Source: Chitinophaga sp. XS-30
GTDB taxonomy: Bacteria > Bacteroidota > Bacteroidia > Chitinophagales > Chitinophagaceae
Assembly (NCBI RefSeq): GCF_008086345.1
Contig: NZ_CP043006.1
Location: forward strand, 1,362,032-1,426,031
Direction: 5' to 3'
Length of the DNA: 64,000 nucleotides
Each line of letters starts with the position of its first letter. The stretch's first letter is position 1. The notes under the pieces are model-generated. The model saw nothing but the letters and a program-made list of their open reading frames with translations, did not search any database and had not been told where the DNA came from. This document shows positions 43,796 to 53,411 of this stretch, piece by piece. The position numbers and the translations under genes were made by a program.

Positions 43796-44875
43796 TTAAT
43801 CCTCTTCCTTGTATCTAAAGACCAGGGTGAATGTCGTTCCTTTTCGTTCCTCGCTCTCTACTGAAATCATGCCGTTGTTGGCTTCAACGAAAGTTTTGAC
43901 AATAGCGAGACCCAGCCCCGTTCCCTCGTAGCCATCCACATTGCTGCCCCGGTAAAAGGAAGTAAAAAGATGCGGGATATCTTTCTGCGGTATGCCAATG
44001 CCGTGATCGCAGACCTTCACGACCAGTTTGTGTTTATGATAGGAAAGTGAAATGGCGGGATCTTTCTTTTCGGAGTACTTGAATGCGTTGCCGATGAGGT
44101 TGGAAAATATTTTTGCCAGATGGTCCTTGTCGGCAAAGACCTGCCGCGGTGTGCCGGTCGTTTTGATGATGAGGGACCGTTCATCTTTGCGGTTGGAGAA
44201 ATATTGATATTGCAGGGTAGCGATGAGTTGCTGCACATCTACGGTTATTTTCTTTGCCGCGAAGTTGTTGGAGACGATCTTGCTCAGTGTGAGTATCTCG
44301 TCCAGCATCGTATTCAGGTTGAATATTTCGTCTGATATCTTGGTGATATTGTGCCGGAAGAAATCGTTGTACCGGTCATCCAGCTGCAACCTTGTTTCCA
44401 GCAGGTCCATTGTGGAAGCGATGGCGGTCAGTGGTGTTCTGAACTCATGCGATGCCATGGACATGAAGTTCACTTTCATTTCGTGCAGCATTTTTTCCTT
44501 CTCGAGATTTTGCAGCTGCAATTTGAGTGTTTGCTGCTTTTCCACGGTCCTGCCGATGGCCAGCCAGTAAACTTTACGTTGGACCTTGATCAGGCTGACC
44601 CGGAAATCGATCAGTTGTCTGCGACCGTCAGGGTACACGGGCAGGAGAAATGCATCAGGAAGGGGAAAGGGCATGTCTTCATTTTGCAGGGAGCTTCCGC
44701 CGTAGCCGGATCGAAGGGGTTTGCCGGTGATGCCGGAAGCTTTGCCGTTGCCCAGCGCGGCCAATGCCGGTTTATTGGCTTTGATAATGATCAGCTCCTT
44801 GGTGCTAAGTACCAACGCGGGTTCTTTGATCCCGTTCAATAAATGGGAAATCCTGATATGCTGATGCGGTTTCAT
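43796..44875 (-). CDS. PAS-containing sensor histidine kinase
   Basis: This 359-residue soluble kinase has an N-terminal PAS-like sensor (residues 10-105), a short coiled coil, HisKA with FMSMASHEFRTPLTAIAS (H143), and HATPase_c with NLIGNAFKYSEKK (N box), DHGIGIP and FTSFYRGSNVDGYEGTGLGLAIV (F/G2 boxes). No transmembrane helix is present, so it senses an internal signal. It heads a two-gene unit with the receiver-only regulator. A LuxR-type regulator lies on the other strand 351 bases away and may be controlled by the same kinase. Confidence 0.92.
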   Translation of the reverse strand: MKPHQHIRISHLLNGIKEPALVLSTKELIIIKANKPALAALGNGKASGITGKPLRSGYGGSSLQNEDMPFPLPDAFLLPVYPDGRRQLIDFRVSLIKVQRKVYWLAIGRTVEKQQTLKLQLQNLEKEKMLHEMKVNFMSMASHEFRTPLTAIASTMDLLETRLQLDDRYNDFFRHNITKISDEIFNLNTMLDEILTLSKIVSNNFAAKKITVDVQQLIATLQYQYFSNRKDERSLIIKTTGTPRQVFADKDHLAKIFSNLIGNAFKYSEKKDPAISLSYHKHKLVVKVCDHGIGIPQKDIPHLFTSFYRGSNVDGYEGTGLGLAIVKTFVEANNGMISVESEERKGTTFTLVFRYKEED

Positions 44876-45226
44876 CCTTCAGATAAAAGATATGGTTCTC
44901 TTCGTAAAAATAAATCCAGGCGGAAATTCTTCCCGTCAAGTTAAGCATTGCCAGCCGCATTTTGTGGAAAAACTTTAACAATTTCTTAGGATACCTAACA
45001 GGAACAATGGTATATATATTTCCTTAATATAATTTTTTTTAATTTATTACTTAGATTAATAATTAATGAATAAGCATGTCTAATTGAACAGTTATCAATA
45101 AATTAAACTATACCCTAATGAATTTTTAATTTTTGGACTTATCTTTGATAATAGACAATCCTTGGAACCGTATTGAAGAGCTAGGCGATAGCTTTTGAGA
45201 AAAACCATATCAACGTTAACCATTAT
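44876..45226. other. Divergent promoter region between kinase and LuxR-type regulator
   Basis: The region holds no gene and is strongly AT-rich from 44990 to 45150. A perfect TATCTTTG box at 45140-45147 should start the regulator transcript. Within its 70-base leader lies a small hairpin, AGCTA-GGCGA-TAGCT (about 45179-45193), followed by TTTTGAG. Confidence 0.6.
45140..45147 (+). promoter_or_regulatory. -7 box of the LuxR-type regulator
   Basis: TATCTTTG, a perfect TAnnTTTG match, 80 bases upstream of the ATG; no clear -33 box. Confidence 0.45.
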
Positions 45227-45859
45227 ATGATAACTATAGGCATCATTGAAGACAATCATTTTCAGCTCAATAACTATAGAGAATTTCTAGAAGATTTTCA
45301 GGAGTGCAAGGTCGTATTTGCCTGCCGGTCCATGGAAGAATTCAAGGCATTGCCGTATAAAGATCCGGATGTGAAAGCTATCCTGCTGGATATTTCGTTA
45401 CCGGGGGAATCGGGTATTCAGGGGATCGAGGAGCTGAAAAAGACCTTTCCCGATGCAAAGATCATTGTTTTGTCCGGCCACGATGGCCAGCAGTATGTTA
45501 TAGAATCCATCATGAATGGCGCGAGCGGTTATATTATTAAAACGAGCCGGCTCATGGAGATCTATCATTCCATTCTTGACGCTGTTAACCAGGGCGGCAC
45601 ACTTTCCCCGAAGGCAGCGCACATGCTCATCAATCACATCAGCAAAGACCCGCTGGAAAGCATTAAAGACAAACTGACCAGGCGTGAATACGAGTTGTTG
45701 ACCCTTTTGAAGGAAGGGCACACTTATAAAGAAATGGCAGAAAAACTCTATGTTACCGTCTTCACGATCAATCAACACCTCAAAAAGATCTATCAAAAGC
45801 TGAATGTAGCCTCAAAATCAGAGCTTATCTCCAAGATATGGTCGAATAATCTTTTCTGA
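45227..45859 (+). CDS. NarL/LuxR family response regulator
   Basis: This 210-residue regulator has a receiver domain (E8 D9, phospho-acceptor D55 in AILLDISLPGESG, K near 105 in YIIKTS) and a LuxR-type helix-turn-helix at residues 145-205 (LTRREYELLTLLKEGHTYKEMAEKLYVTVFTINQHLKKIYQKL). It lies directly upstream of wza and wzc and on the same strand, so it is a good candidate regulator of exopolysaccharide production. It is likely phosphorylated by a nearby kinase, possibly the one at 43796. Confidence 0.92.
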   Translation: MITIGIIEDNHFQLNNYREFLEDFQECKVVFACRSMEEFKALPYKDPDVKAILLDISLPGESGIQGIEELKKTFPDAKIIVLSGHDGQQYVIESIMNGASGYIIKTSRLMEIYHSILDAVNQGGTLSPKAAHMLINHISKDPLESIKDKLTRREYELLTLLKEGHTYKEMAEKLYVTVFTINQHLKKIYQKLNVASKSELISKIWSNNLF

Positions 45860-46014
45860 AATATATGCTGGCAGCGGCTTCCTACTTTAATGAGTAAGCG
45901 CATTCGGAAGTATCAGGGGTTTTGTACTTCAGTAAGTAGTATTGTTGGCGCATGAGTTGTTTTAATATTGTAGTGTGAAGATGGAAAGTAGCACGCTTAA
46001 ACTAAATCGATATT

Positions 46015-46815
46015 ATGCGGAAGAAGCGGGGACCATTTCTTGTATTGAAAACCATATTGATAACCTTAACCAGCTGGACTTTCACGTCCTGCGTCAGCAC
46101 AAAGAACGCCGTATATTTCCATAATGTGAATGATACGACGGTGCAAACAGTAAATGCGGCCTTTGAGCCGGTGATACAGAAAAATGATGTACTGCAGATC
46201 ACGGTCAGCAGTTTGAGCCCGCAGGAAGCGGCTATGTATAATCTTCCGAATGCAGGCACCGCGCCGCCGGCCATGGCCGGGGCAGCCGCAGGAACAGGTT
46301 TCCTGGTAGACCAGCAGGGCTACATACAATACCCTGTATTCGGTGCCGTTAAAGCGGAAGGGCTTACTACAAAAGCACTGACCGATACATTGCGCAATCA
46401 GTTCAACGAGCGCAGATTACTTTTAAATCCCGTTGTGAATGTACGTTTCCTCAACTACAGGGTAACTGTGTTGGGGGAAGTAGCAAAGCCTGCCGTGGTG
46501 AACGTGACAAGCGAGAAGATATCCATACTGGAGGCATTAGGCATGGCGGGAGATATTACGGTGTACGGAAAGAAAGATAATGTAATGCTCATCCGGGACG
46601 TGGAAGGGCAGCGTACCATCAAACGGCTGAACCTGAATGAAGGTACCATATTTACATCGCCATATTATTTTTTGCAACCCAATGATATTGTGTACGTAGA
46701 ACCCAATAAATCAAAAGTGGCAGGCGCCGAAAGATCGAGGCAGGTGTTACCGGTAGTGCTGAGCGGGCTTTCACTGCTCGTTATCATACTGGACAGGCTG
46801 GTGATAAATAACTAG
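46015..46815 (+). CDS. Polysaccharide export lipoprotein (Wza family)
   Basis: This 266-residue protein has a lipoprotein signal with the lipobox ending at C26 (TFTSC), then a Poly_export domain (VIQKNDVLQITVSSLSPQEAA, GFLVDQQGYIQYPVFGAVKAEGLT) and a SLBB domain (VTVLGEVAKPAVVNV), and a C-terminal transmembrane helix (VLPVVLSGLSLLVIILDRLV). It is the outer-membrane export channel for the polymer. It lies just upstream of wzc, the usual order, and starts the export-and-synthesis block. Confidence 0.93.
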   Translation: MRKKRGPFLVLKTILITLTSWTFTSCVSTKNAVYFHNVNDTTVQTVNAAFEPVIQKNDVLQITVSSLSPQEAAMYNLPNAGTAPPAMAGAAAGTGFLVDQQGYIQYPVFGAVKAEGLTTKALTDTLRNQFNERRLLLNPVVNVRFLNYRVTVLGEVAKPAVVNVTSEKISILEALGMAGDITVYGKKDNVMLIRDVEGQRTIKRLNLNEGTIFTSPYYFLQPNDIVYVEPNKSKVAGAERSRQVLPVVLSGLSLLVIILDRLVINN

Positions 46816-46901
46816 AACGTACATACGTAAATATTGAAAAACCATTTCTGCGCACATGCTGTGTGCGGACAGGGATAACCATATTCAGAAGGGACCATTT
46901 T

Positions 46902-49244
46902 ATGCAGCAGACAAATTCACATAAGCGAGTACAACCCCAGGAGCAGGTAGATCTGCTTGCCCTGATCCGGTACAGGTACCTGGCATACTGGCCTTTGTTC
47001 CTGCTGGCGATTGCCGTAGCGCTTGGAGGTGCTTACGTTTATCTCCGTTATGCAACGCCTGTATATAAAATATCAGCTTCGCTGCTGGTAAAAGATGAAT
47101 CGAAAGACCTGAGCGAATCCAATATCATGACCTCGCTGGACCTCTTCGGTTCCAAAAAGAATATCGAGAACGAGATACAGATACTGACCTCCCGCACGCT
47201 GGCGCGCGATGTGGTGCGCAACCTGCACCTGTATGGCGAGATATTCCAGCAGGGGAACATCCGTGATATTGTGGCATACAAGGATGCGCCGGTGCAGATC
47301 AGGTTCCTGGAGCCCTGGAACATCAAGAACGGCGCTCCGGAAACCGTGCCGCTGGAGTATGATTCCGCGCACAGGAGGGTGCTGCTGGACAGTAAGGCGT
47401 ACCCGCTTTTTGACACCGTATCAACACGCTGGGGCAAGTTGGTGATCACGCCCAGGGCTGGCGTGGAAGTGCCGGAGAAATCCTGCTACCTGCGGGTGGC
47501 CAACGAAAAACAAACCATGTCCGCCGTTCTGAGCCGCCTCAAAGTGACGCCCATATCCAAGCTGGCGACCGTCATCAAACTTGAATACAGTGATGTGGTG
47601 CCTGCCCGTGGGGAAGATGTACTGAACAATCTGATCAGCGAATACAACAAGGCCGCTGTAGCGGATAAGAACAGGCTGGCCGCCAGTACCATGGCTTTCG
47701 TGGAAGAGCGGTTGCGCATTGTTACGGGCGAACTGAGTGAAGTGGAGAAAGAAGTGGAACGCTTCAAAACCGGTGCCGGCATTGTGGACATGGGGGAGCA
47801 GAGCAAGCTTTTTCTGACGAGCGTGCAGGAGAATGATACCAGGATCGGTGAAGCCAATATGCAGCTTTCCGTGCTGGATGAAGTGGAAAGATATGTCAGC
47901 GGAAAGACGGAAGGCGTAAATGTAGTGCCTGCCACCATTGGCATTTCCGATCCCGTTTTGCTGGAACTGGTGGGTAAACTCTATGAAACGGAGCTGGAGC
48001 GGGAAAGAATGGCGAAGACCACCGCAGAGAACAGCCCCATTATGCAAAGCCTGAAAAAGCAGGCCGAAATGCTGAAACCCGGGATCATGGAAAATATCAG
48101 CAGTCAGCGTGCCAACATCCTGGCCAGCCGCGAAAGGCTGGAAGCGGCGAACGACCGTTTCATGGGCATGCTGCGCACTGTTCCCGGAAAGGAAAGAGCA
48201 TTGCTGGAAGTAAGCCGTCAACAGGCCATAAAGAATAACATTTATACTTTCCTGCTGCAGAAAAGAGAGGAAACCGCATTGGCATACGCTGCGGCTATTT
48301 CAGACAGCCGGATCGTTGATGCCGCAGAGTCCGCTTCCGGACCCTTCAGCCCCAGGCGCTCCATGATCATGGGCGTGGCTGCTCTGGCAGGAATAGTGGC
48401 GGTTGCCGGTTTCATCACCCTGAAAGATATGCTGAACCGCGAGATTACATCCCGTGCGGATATTGAAAAAGTCACATCCGCCCCGATCGTTGCGGAGATA
48501 TTGTTTGACGAAAGCAAAGAGCCGGTAGTGATTGCAGATGGCAGACGCAGTCTTGTTGCAGAGCAGTTCCGTTCCCTCAGAACATCGCTCTCCTACATCG
48601 GGTTGAATGGAGATAACAAAACCCTGCTGGTCACTTCTTCCATTTCGGGGGAAGGGAAGAGTTTCGTATCCCTCAACCTGGCTACCAGTCTCTCTTTGCT
48701 GCGCAAGAAAGTGGTGCTGCTGGAATTTGATCTGCGCAAACCGATGCTCAGCAATATGCTGGGGGTGCAGCGGGACCCTGGCATCACCAATTACCTCGTG
48801 GGTAAATCCTCCCTGTCTGACGTGATCCGTCCCGTGCCGGGGAACGAATTCCTGTTCCTCCTGCCGGCTGGCGTTATTCCGCCGAACCCTACGGAGCTGA
48901 TCCTCAACGGCAGGATGGAGGAAATGGTCCGCCACCTGAGAAATATGTTCGATTATGTGATCATTGATACCGCACCGGTAGGGCTGGTAACTGATGCCCG
49001 CCTGCTGGCGCCCCTCACAGATGCCTGTCTGTACGTAATGCGCCACCAGGTAACGCCGCGGCTTTACCTGAAGCTGATAGACGAATTGTACCGCAACGGT
49101 GAAGTGGGCAAGCTCAACCTGGTGTATAATGGCGTGAAGCCGCGCGGTGTGGCCGGTTACGGCTATGGGCACGGATACGGATATGTGGATGAGCCGAAGA
49201 ACGGCAAATCGAAAAAGTTGATACGGAACATCTTTAATATTTGA
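46902..49244 (+). CDS. Polysaccharide co-polymerase/tyrosine autokinase (Wzc family)
   Basis: This 780-residue protein has an N-terminal Wzz domain between two transmembrane helices (residues 20-45 and about 490-515), then a cytoplasmic BY-kinase with Walker A SSISGEGKSFVSLNLA (about residue 580), Walker A' VVLLEFDLRKP and Walker B YVIIDTAPVG, and a tyrosine-rich tail, GYGYGHGYGYVDEP, that is autophosphorylated. It controls chain length and export with Wza. The start at 46902 is an ATG with normal N-terminus; an upstream GTG at 46863 is less likely. Confidence 0.94.
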   Translation: MQQTNSHKRVQPQEQVDLLALIRYRYLAYWPLFLLAIAVALGGAYVYLRYATPVYKISASLLVKDESKDLSESNIMTSLDLFGSKKNIENEIQILTSRTLARDVVRNLHLYGEIFQQGNIRDIVAYKDAPVQIRFLEPWNIKNGAPETVPLEYDSAHRRVLLDSKAYPLFDTVSTRWGKLVITPRAGVEVPEKSCYLRVANEKQTMSAVLSRLKVTPISKLATVIKLEYSDVVPARGEDVLNNLISEYNKAAVADKNRLAASTMAFVEERLRIVTGELSEVEKEVERFKTGAGIVDMGEQSKLFLTSVQENDTRIGEANMQLSVLDEVERYVSGKTEGVNVVPATIGISDPVLLELVGKLYETELERERMAKTTAENSPIMQSLKKQAEMLKPGIMENISSQRANILASRERLEAANDRFMGMLRTVPGKERALLEVSRQQAIKNNIYTFLLQKREETALAYAAAISDSRIVDAAESASGPFSPRRSMIMGVAALAGIVAVAGFITLKDMLNREITSRADIEKVTSAPIVAEILFDESKEPVVIADGRRSLVAEQFRSLRTSLSYIGLNGDNKTLLVTSSISGEGKSFVSLNLATSLSLLRKKVVLLEFDLRKPMLSNMLGVQRDPGITNYLVGKSSLSDVIRPVPGNEFLFLLPAGVIPPNPTELILNGRMEEMVRHLRNMFDYVIIDTAPVGLVTDARLLAPLTDACLYVMRHQVTPRLYLKLIDELYRNGEVGKLNLVYNGVKPRGVAGYGYGHGYGYVDEPKNGKSKKLIRNIFNI

Positions 49245-49295
49245 AGAGAATATAACCATGTATGCTATTGAAAAACTCGTCATGTGACTGAGAGA

Positions 49296-49345
49296 GCGAA
49301 GCTGTGCTATAACCCGGCAAGCTTCGCCGCCCGCCTTTTATTATT
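49296..49345 (+). terminator. Hairpin between wzc and the UpxY-type antiterminator gene
   Basis: GCGAAGCT (49296-49303), 16-base loop, AGCTTCGC (49320-49327), then CGCCCGCCTTTTATTATT. It could stop transcription before the downstream genes unless read through. Confidence 0.55.
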
Positions 49346-49395
49346 CCACGTTATGAAAAACGAACCAGCTATCGTTAACCATAAAATTGAAACTT

Positions 49396-49905
49396 ATGCA
49401 ACAGGAAGTGCATGCTTGGTATGCCGTTTATACCAAAGCAAGATGGGAAAAGAAAGTGGCTGATCTGCTGGCCCGCAAGCAGCTGGAAAGCTATTGTCCG
49501 CTTAACCATGTGGAGCGGCAATGGAGCGACCGCCGCAAGTTGGTGCAGGAGCCGCTGTTCAAGTCCTATGTATTTGTGCGTATCCCTGAGAGCAGGAAAA
49601 ATGTGGTGCGCGAAACAGAGGGCATCATCAATTTTGTTTACTGGCTTGGGAAACCGGCAGTGATCCAGGATGATGAGATCGATCTGATCAAACGTTTTCT
49701 GCGTGAATACAAAAGCGCCACGCTGGAACAATTCCCCATCCGGCAGAATGACCTTGTGGAGATCACGGCCGGGCCGCTCATGCATCAGCGTGGAAGGATC
49801 GTGGAAGTGGGAAGGAACAAGGTGAAAGCAGTGCTTGACAGCCTGGGATTTGCCATGATAGCCACCGTGCGTAACAACGAAGTGGCCGTATTGGACTATG
49901 CATAA
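49396..49905 (+). CDS. UpxY-type NusG-like transcription antiterminator
   Basis: This 169-residue protein is a NusG paralogue: an NGN domain (WYAVYTKARWEKKVADLL ... LNHVERQWSDRRKLVQEPLFKSYVFVRI) and a C-terminal KOW domain (VEITAGPLMHQRGRIVEVGRNKVKAVL). In Bacteroides, UpxY proteins let RNA polymerase read through the leader of their own capsule operon. Here the gene lies after wza and wzc rather than at the very start, and a terminator-like hairpin lies between it and wzc. The in-frame TTG at 49387 is less likely to be the start. Confidence 0.88.
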   Translation: MQQEVHAWYAVYTKARWEKKVADLLARKQLESYCPLNHVERQWSDRRKLVQEPLFKSYVFVRIPESRKNVVRETEGIINFVYWLGKPAVIQDDEIDLIKRFLREYKSATLEQFPIRQNDLVEITAGPLMHQRGRIVEVGRNKVKAVLDSLGFAMIATVRNNEVAVLDYA

Positions 49906-49923
49906 CTAAACCCGACATACCAA

Positions 49924-50940
49924 ATGCAGCATATTATTCTATGCGGTGGCTCCGGCACCCGCCTGTGGCCGCTATCTAACCGGCACACGCCCAAGCAGCT
50001 CCTGCCCTTGTTCGAAGGCCGCAGTTTACTGCAACTGACATACCTGCGCAACAACGCTGCCTGTTCCGGCGTGCTGGCGATTGCCAATGAGCAGCAGGTG
50101 GAGGTGATCTCCTCCCAGTTGCTGGATGCCGGCGCAACCGTGCGCTGCATTGCAGAGCCGGTTGGCCGCAACACCGCCGCCGCTATTGCACTGGCTGCAT
50201 TCATGGCCGATCCTGAAGAGATATTGCTCATCACACCTTCAGATCACCTTATTGGCACACCCGATGTATATGCTGCCACCATTGCAGCCGCCAGGCAACT
50301 TGCGGAAGAAGGGAACCTGGTGACCATCGGCCTGCGGCCGGCATATCCCGAGACGGGGTATGGCTACATCCACCACGACGGCAACGATGTGATCCGTTTC
50401 GTGGAAAAACCGGATGCCGTCAATGCTGTACGCATGATGGAGAGCGGAGACTACCTCTGGAACAGCGGCATCTTTTGCAGCAAGGCTTCCGTAATGCTGG
50501 ATGAACTGGAACGTTTCGCTCCGAAGATCTATGCCGCCGGCAAACATGCAGCGGAAGAGCTGATACGCACCGGCAGCATTTCCCTGTCTGCCATGGAAGC
50601 CATTCCGTCGGACAGTATTGATTATGCTGTTATGGAAAAGAGCCTTCGGGTGAAAGTGGTGCCCAGCACCATGCAATGGAGCGATGTAGGCAGCTATGAA
50701 GCCCTCACGGAAGCGCTGATGGTACATTACCAGTACAGCAATCAGCAGGCCGTGTTCATCGAAAGCGATCCGCGCAACAGCATGGTCATTGGAAAAGAGA
50801 AACTGGTCGCGCTTGTGGGTGTGGACAATATGGTGGTGGTAGACACGCCCGGCGCATTGCTCATCATGCAAAAGGGGAAAGGACAGGAGATCAAACAATT
50901 GCATAACTGGGTAAAAGAGAACCGCCCGGAATTACTCTAA
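49924..50940 (+). CDS. manC: Mannose-1-phosphate guanylyltransferase
   Basis: This 338-residue enzyme makes GDP-mannose from GTP and mannose 1-phosphate. The N-terminal nucleotidyltransferase motif is [23 protein letters not shown], and GYGYIHHDG and FVEKPDA are also visible. The C-terminal MPI-like part is shortened, so it probably does not have the phosphomannose isomerase activity of the longer bifunctional type. It begins 19 bases after upxY. No phosphomannomutase gene is nearby, so mannose 1-phosphate is supplied from elsewhere. Confidence 0.93.
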   Translation: MQHIILCGGSGTRLWPLSNRHTPKQLLPLFEGRSLLQLTYLRNNAACSGVLAIANEQQVEVISSQLLDAGATVRCIAEPVGRNTAAAIALAAFMADPEEILLITPSDHLIGTPDVYAATIAAARQLAEEGNLVTIGLRPAYPETGYGYIHHDGNDVIRFVEKPDAVNAVRMMESGDYLWNSGIFCSKASVMLDELERFAPKIYAAGKHAAEELIRTGSISLSAMEAIPSDSIDYAVMEKSLRVKVVPSTMQWSDVGSYEALTEALMVHYQYSNQQAVFIESDPRNSMVIGKEKLVALVGVDNMVVVDTPGALLIMQKGKGQEIKQLHNWVKENRPELL

Positions 50941-50950
50941 AAGCATAACA

Positions 50951-51904
50951 ATGGAACTGAAATCCAGGATATACATAGCAGGGCACCGCGGAATGGTCGG
51001 CGGCGCCATCAAAAGAAAGCTGGAGACCATGGGCTACCAGCATATCATCACCCGTACATCCGGTGAGCTTGATCTGCGTGATCAGCAAAGCGTGCAAGCC
51101 TTTTTTGCGGAAGAAAAGCCGGAGTATGTTTTTCTGGCGGCGGCCAAAGTGGGCGGCATTCATGCCAACAATACCTACCGTGCGGAATTTCTCTACGATA
51201 ACCTGATGATAGCGTCCAACATCATTCATGCCGCATGGCAGCAGCAGGCAAAGAAGCTGATGTTCCTCGGCAGTTCCTGCATTTACCCGAAACTGGCGCC
51301 GCAGCCCTTAAAGGAAGAATACCTGCTCTCCGGTCCGCTCGAAGCCACAAACGAACCATACGCCATCGCGAAGATCGCTGGCATCAAACTCTGTGAGGCT
51401 TACCGCGACCAGTACGGCTGCAATTTTATCAGCGTCATGCCTACCAACCTTTACGGTATCGGGGATAACTATCATCCTGAAAATTCACATGTACTGCCTG
51501 CGCTCATCCGGAAGTTCCATGAAGCAAAGCAGGAGAACAAACCGGCAGTGACTGTTTGGGGAACGGGAACGCCTAAACGCGAATTTCTTTATGCCGATGA
51601 TCTCGCGGATGCATGCACCTACCTCATGCTGAACTATGATGGACGGGAACTGGTGAATATCGGGTCCGGTGAGGATCTCAGCATCCGTGAACTGGCGGAA
51701 ACGGTGAAAGAAGTGGTTTGCTATGAAGGTGATATCGTTTTTGATACCGCCAAGCCGGATGGCACGCCGCGCAAGCTGATGGACGTTTCCCGGCTGCATG
51801 CGCTGGGCTGGAAGCACCGTACTGATCTGAAAAAGGGGATAGCGCTGGCTTACGGGGATTTTTTGAAAGAACAATACCATCACATGAATGCTATGCATCA
51901 TTAG
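50951..51904 (+). CDS. fcl: GDP-L-fucose synthase
   Basis: This 317-residue short-chain dehydrogenase/reductase performs the epimerase-reductase steps turning GDP-4-keto-6-deoxymannose into GDP-L-fucose. Signs are the NADP site [15 protein letters not shown], the GSSCIYP block and the [13 protein letters not shown] catalytic tyrosine-lysine pair, plus family stretches [16 protein letters not shown] and PTNLYG. It starts ten bases after manC. Its partner gmd is three genes downstream with ugd in between, a slightly unusual order. Confidence 0.95.
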   Translation: MELKSRIYIAGHRGMVGGAIKRKLETMGYQHIITRTSGELDLRDQQSVQAFFAEEKPEYVFLAAAKVGGIHANNTYRAEFLYDNLMIASNIIHAAWQQQAKKLMFLGSSCIYPKLAPQPLKEEYLLSGPLEATNEPYAIAKIAGIKLCEAYRDQYGCNFISVMPTNLYGIGDNYHPENSHVLPALIRKFHEAKQENKPAVTVWGTGTPKREFLYADDLADACTYLMLNYDGRELVNIGSGEDLSIRELAETVKEVVCYEGDIVFDTAKPDGTPRKLMDVSRLHALGWKHRTDLKKGIALAYGDFLKEQYHHMNAMHH

Positions 51905-51972
51905 ATATACCGGGGTATTGAACAGGCGTCCCTGCTTATATAGAAAATCAACAGAGGCTGCCCTGTAAAGTA

Positions 51973-52082
51973 AAATATGAACAGATGAAATAGCATTCCA
52001 TCTGCCCATGAAAGGATCAAATATTCATAGATGAAATAACATTCCATCTGACCCGTGAAAAATCAAATATGAACAGATGAAA
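51973..52082. repeat. 46-bp tandem repeat including the ugd start-codon context
   Basis: Units start at 51973, 52019 and 52065 (third truncated after 18 bases). Each contains AAATAT...AGATGAAA. In units 1 and 2 the ATG (51985, 52031) is followed by AAA and a stop codon; in unit 3 it is the real ugd start (52077). Units 1 and 2 also hold CAGATG/CATCTG or AGATG/CATCT hairpin arms that bury the ATG. Confidence 0.85.
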
Positions 52083-53411
52083 GTAGTCGTTATAGGAACA
52101 GGATATGTGGGATTGGTGACCGGGGCATGCCTGGCGGAAGTAGGCACCACGGTTGTTTGTGTGGATGTGGATCATCAGAAGATCGATAATCTGCGCAAGG
52201 GCATTCTGCCGATTTATGAGCCCGGTCTGGAGGAAGTGGTGACCCGCAATGGTCAGAACGGCCGCCTGTCTTTCAGCACCGATCTGCAGGATGTGATCGG
52301 CGGGGCGGACCTGGCATTCATCGCCGTTGGCACACCTCCGGGGGAGGATGGCAGCGCGGACCTGCAATACGTGCTGCAGGTAGCGCGGGAGATCGGCACC
52401 TATATGACGGATTACCTGGTCGTGGTTACAAAGAGCACCGTACCGGTGGGAACGGCGGTAAAGGTCAACCGCGCCATAAAAGAAGCCATGATGAAAAGAG
52501 GCGAGCTGATCGATTACGATGTTGCCTCCAACCCCGAGTTCCTGAAGGAAGGCGCTGCCGTGGCGGATTTTATGAAGCCGGACAGGATCGTTGTGGGCGT
52601 GAATACGGAACGCGCGCAGAAAGTGCTGGACCAGTTGTACTATCCTTTCCTGCTGAACGGGCATCCGATCATTTTCATGGATATCGCTTCCGCGGAAATG
52701 ACGAAATACGCGGCCAATGCCATGCTCGCCACAAAGATCTCTTTCATGAACGATATCGCCGGGCTTTGCGAACTGGTGGGCGCTGATGTGAACAAAGTTC
52801 GCAAAGGCATCGGCAGTGATCCGCGCATCGGTCACCGGTTCATTTACCCGGGTATCGGCTATGGCGGTTCCTGCTTCCCGAAGGATGTCAAGGCGCTGGC
52901 AAGAACGGGTCTCGAATACGGCCGCCGCCTGCGCATACTGGAAGCTGTGGAAGCGGTGAACGATGATCAGAAAAAAACGATGTTCAGCAAAATAGACCGG
53001 CATTTTGAAGGCGACCTGCGCGGGAAAACATTCGCGATCTGGGGCCTTTCCTTCAAACCGAATACGGACGATATGCGGGAAGCACCATCACTCGTGCTGA
53101 TCGATGCATTGCTGGAGGCGGGCGCAACGGTGCGGGTCTTCGATCCCGTGGCCATGCATGAAGCCCGGAAGGTGCTGGAGGACAAAGTTGCCTGGTGCAC
53201 AGACCTCTATGATGCCGCTGCAGGTGCGGATGCCATAGTACTGGTAACGGAATGGAACGAGTTCCGCCTGCCGGACTGGCAACGCATCAGGGCGAGGGTG
53301 GTATTTGACGGCAGGAACATCTACGACGATGTGATGCTGCAGAAAAGCGGATTTACCTATTACGGTATCGGAACAACACAACATACACTTACTAAAATCA
53401 TGACCACATGA
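52077..53411 (+). CDS. ugd: UDP-glucose 6-dehydrogenase
   Basis: This 444-residue enzyme oxidises UDP-glucose twice to UDP-glucuronate using NAD. The N-terminal Rossmann motif is [17 protein letters not shown], the catalytic cysteine is in [10 protein letters not shown] near residue 264, and the lysine lies in [20 protein letters not shown]. Length and domains are standard for bacterial Ugd. It is preceded by three tandem 46-bp repeats that duplicate its start-codon context, and its stop overlaps gmd by four bases. Some family members act on other UDP sugars or GDP-mannose, so the substrate call is not certain. Confidence 0.93.
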   Translation: MKVVVIGTGYVGLVTGACLAEVGTTVVCVDVDHQKIDNLRKGILPIYEPGLEEVVTRNGQNGRLSFSTDLQDVIGGADLAFIAVGTPPGEDGSADLQYVLQVAREIGTYMTDYLVVVTKSTVPVGTAVKVNRAIKEAMMKRGELIDYDVASNPEFLKEGAAVADFMKPDRIVVGVNTERAQKVLDQLYYPFLLNGHPIIFMDIASAEMTKYAANAMLATKISFMNDIAGLCELVGADVNKVRKGIGSDPRIGHRFIYPGIGYGGSCFPKDVKALARTGLEYGRRLRILEAVEAVNDDQKKTMFSKIDRHFEGDLRGKTFAIWGLSFKPNTDDMREAPSLVLIDALLEAGATVRVFDPVAMHEARKVLEDKVAWCTDLYDAAAGADAIVLVTEWNEFRLPDWQRIRARVVFDGRNIYDDVMLQKSGFTYYGIGTTQHTLTKIMTT

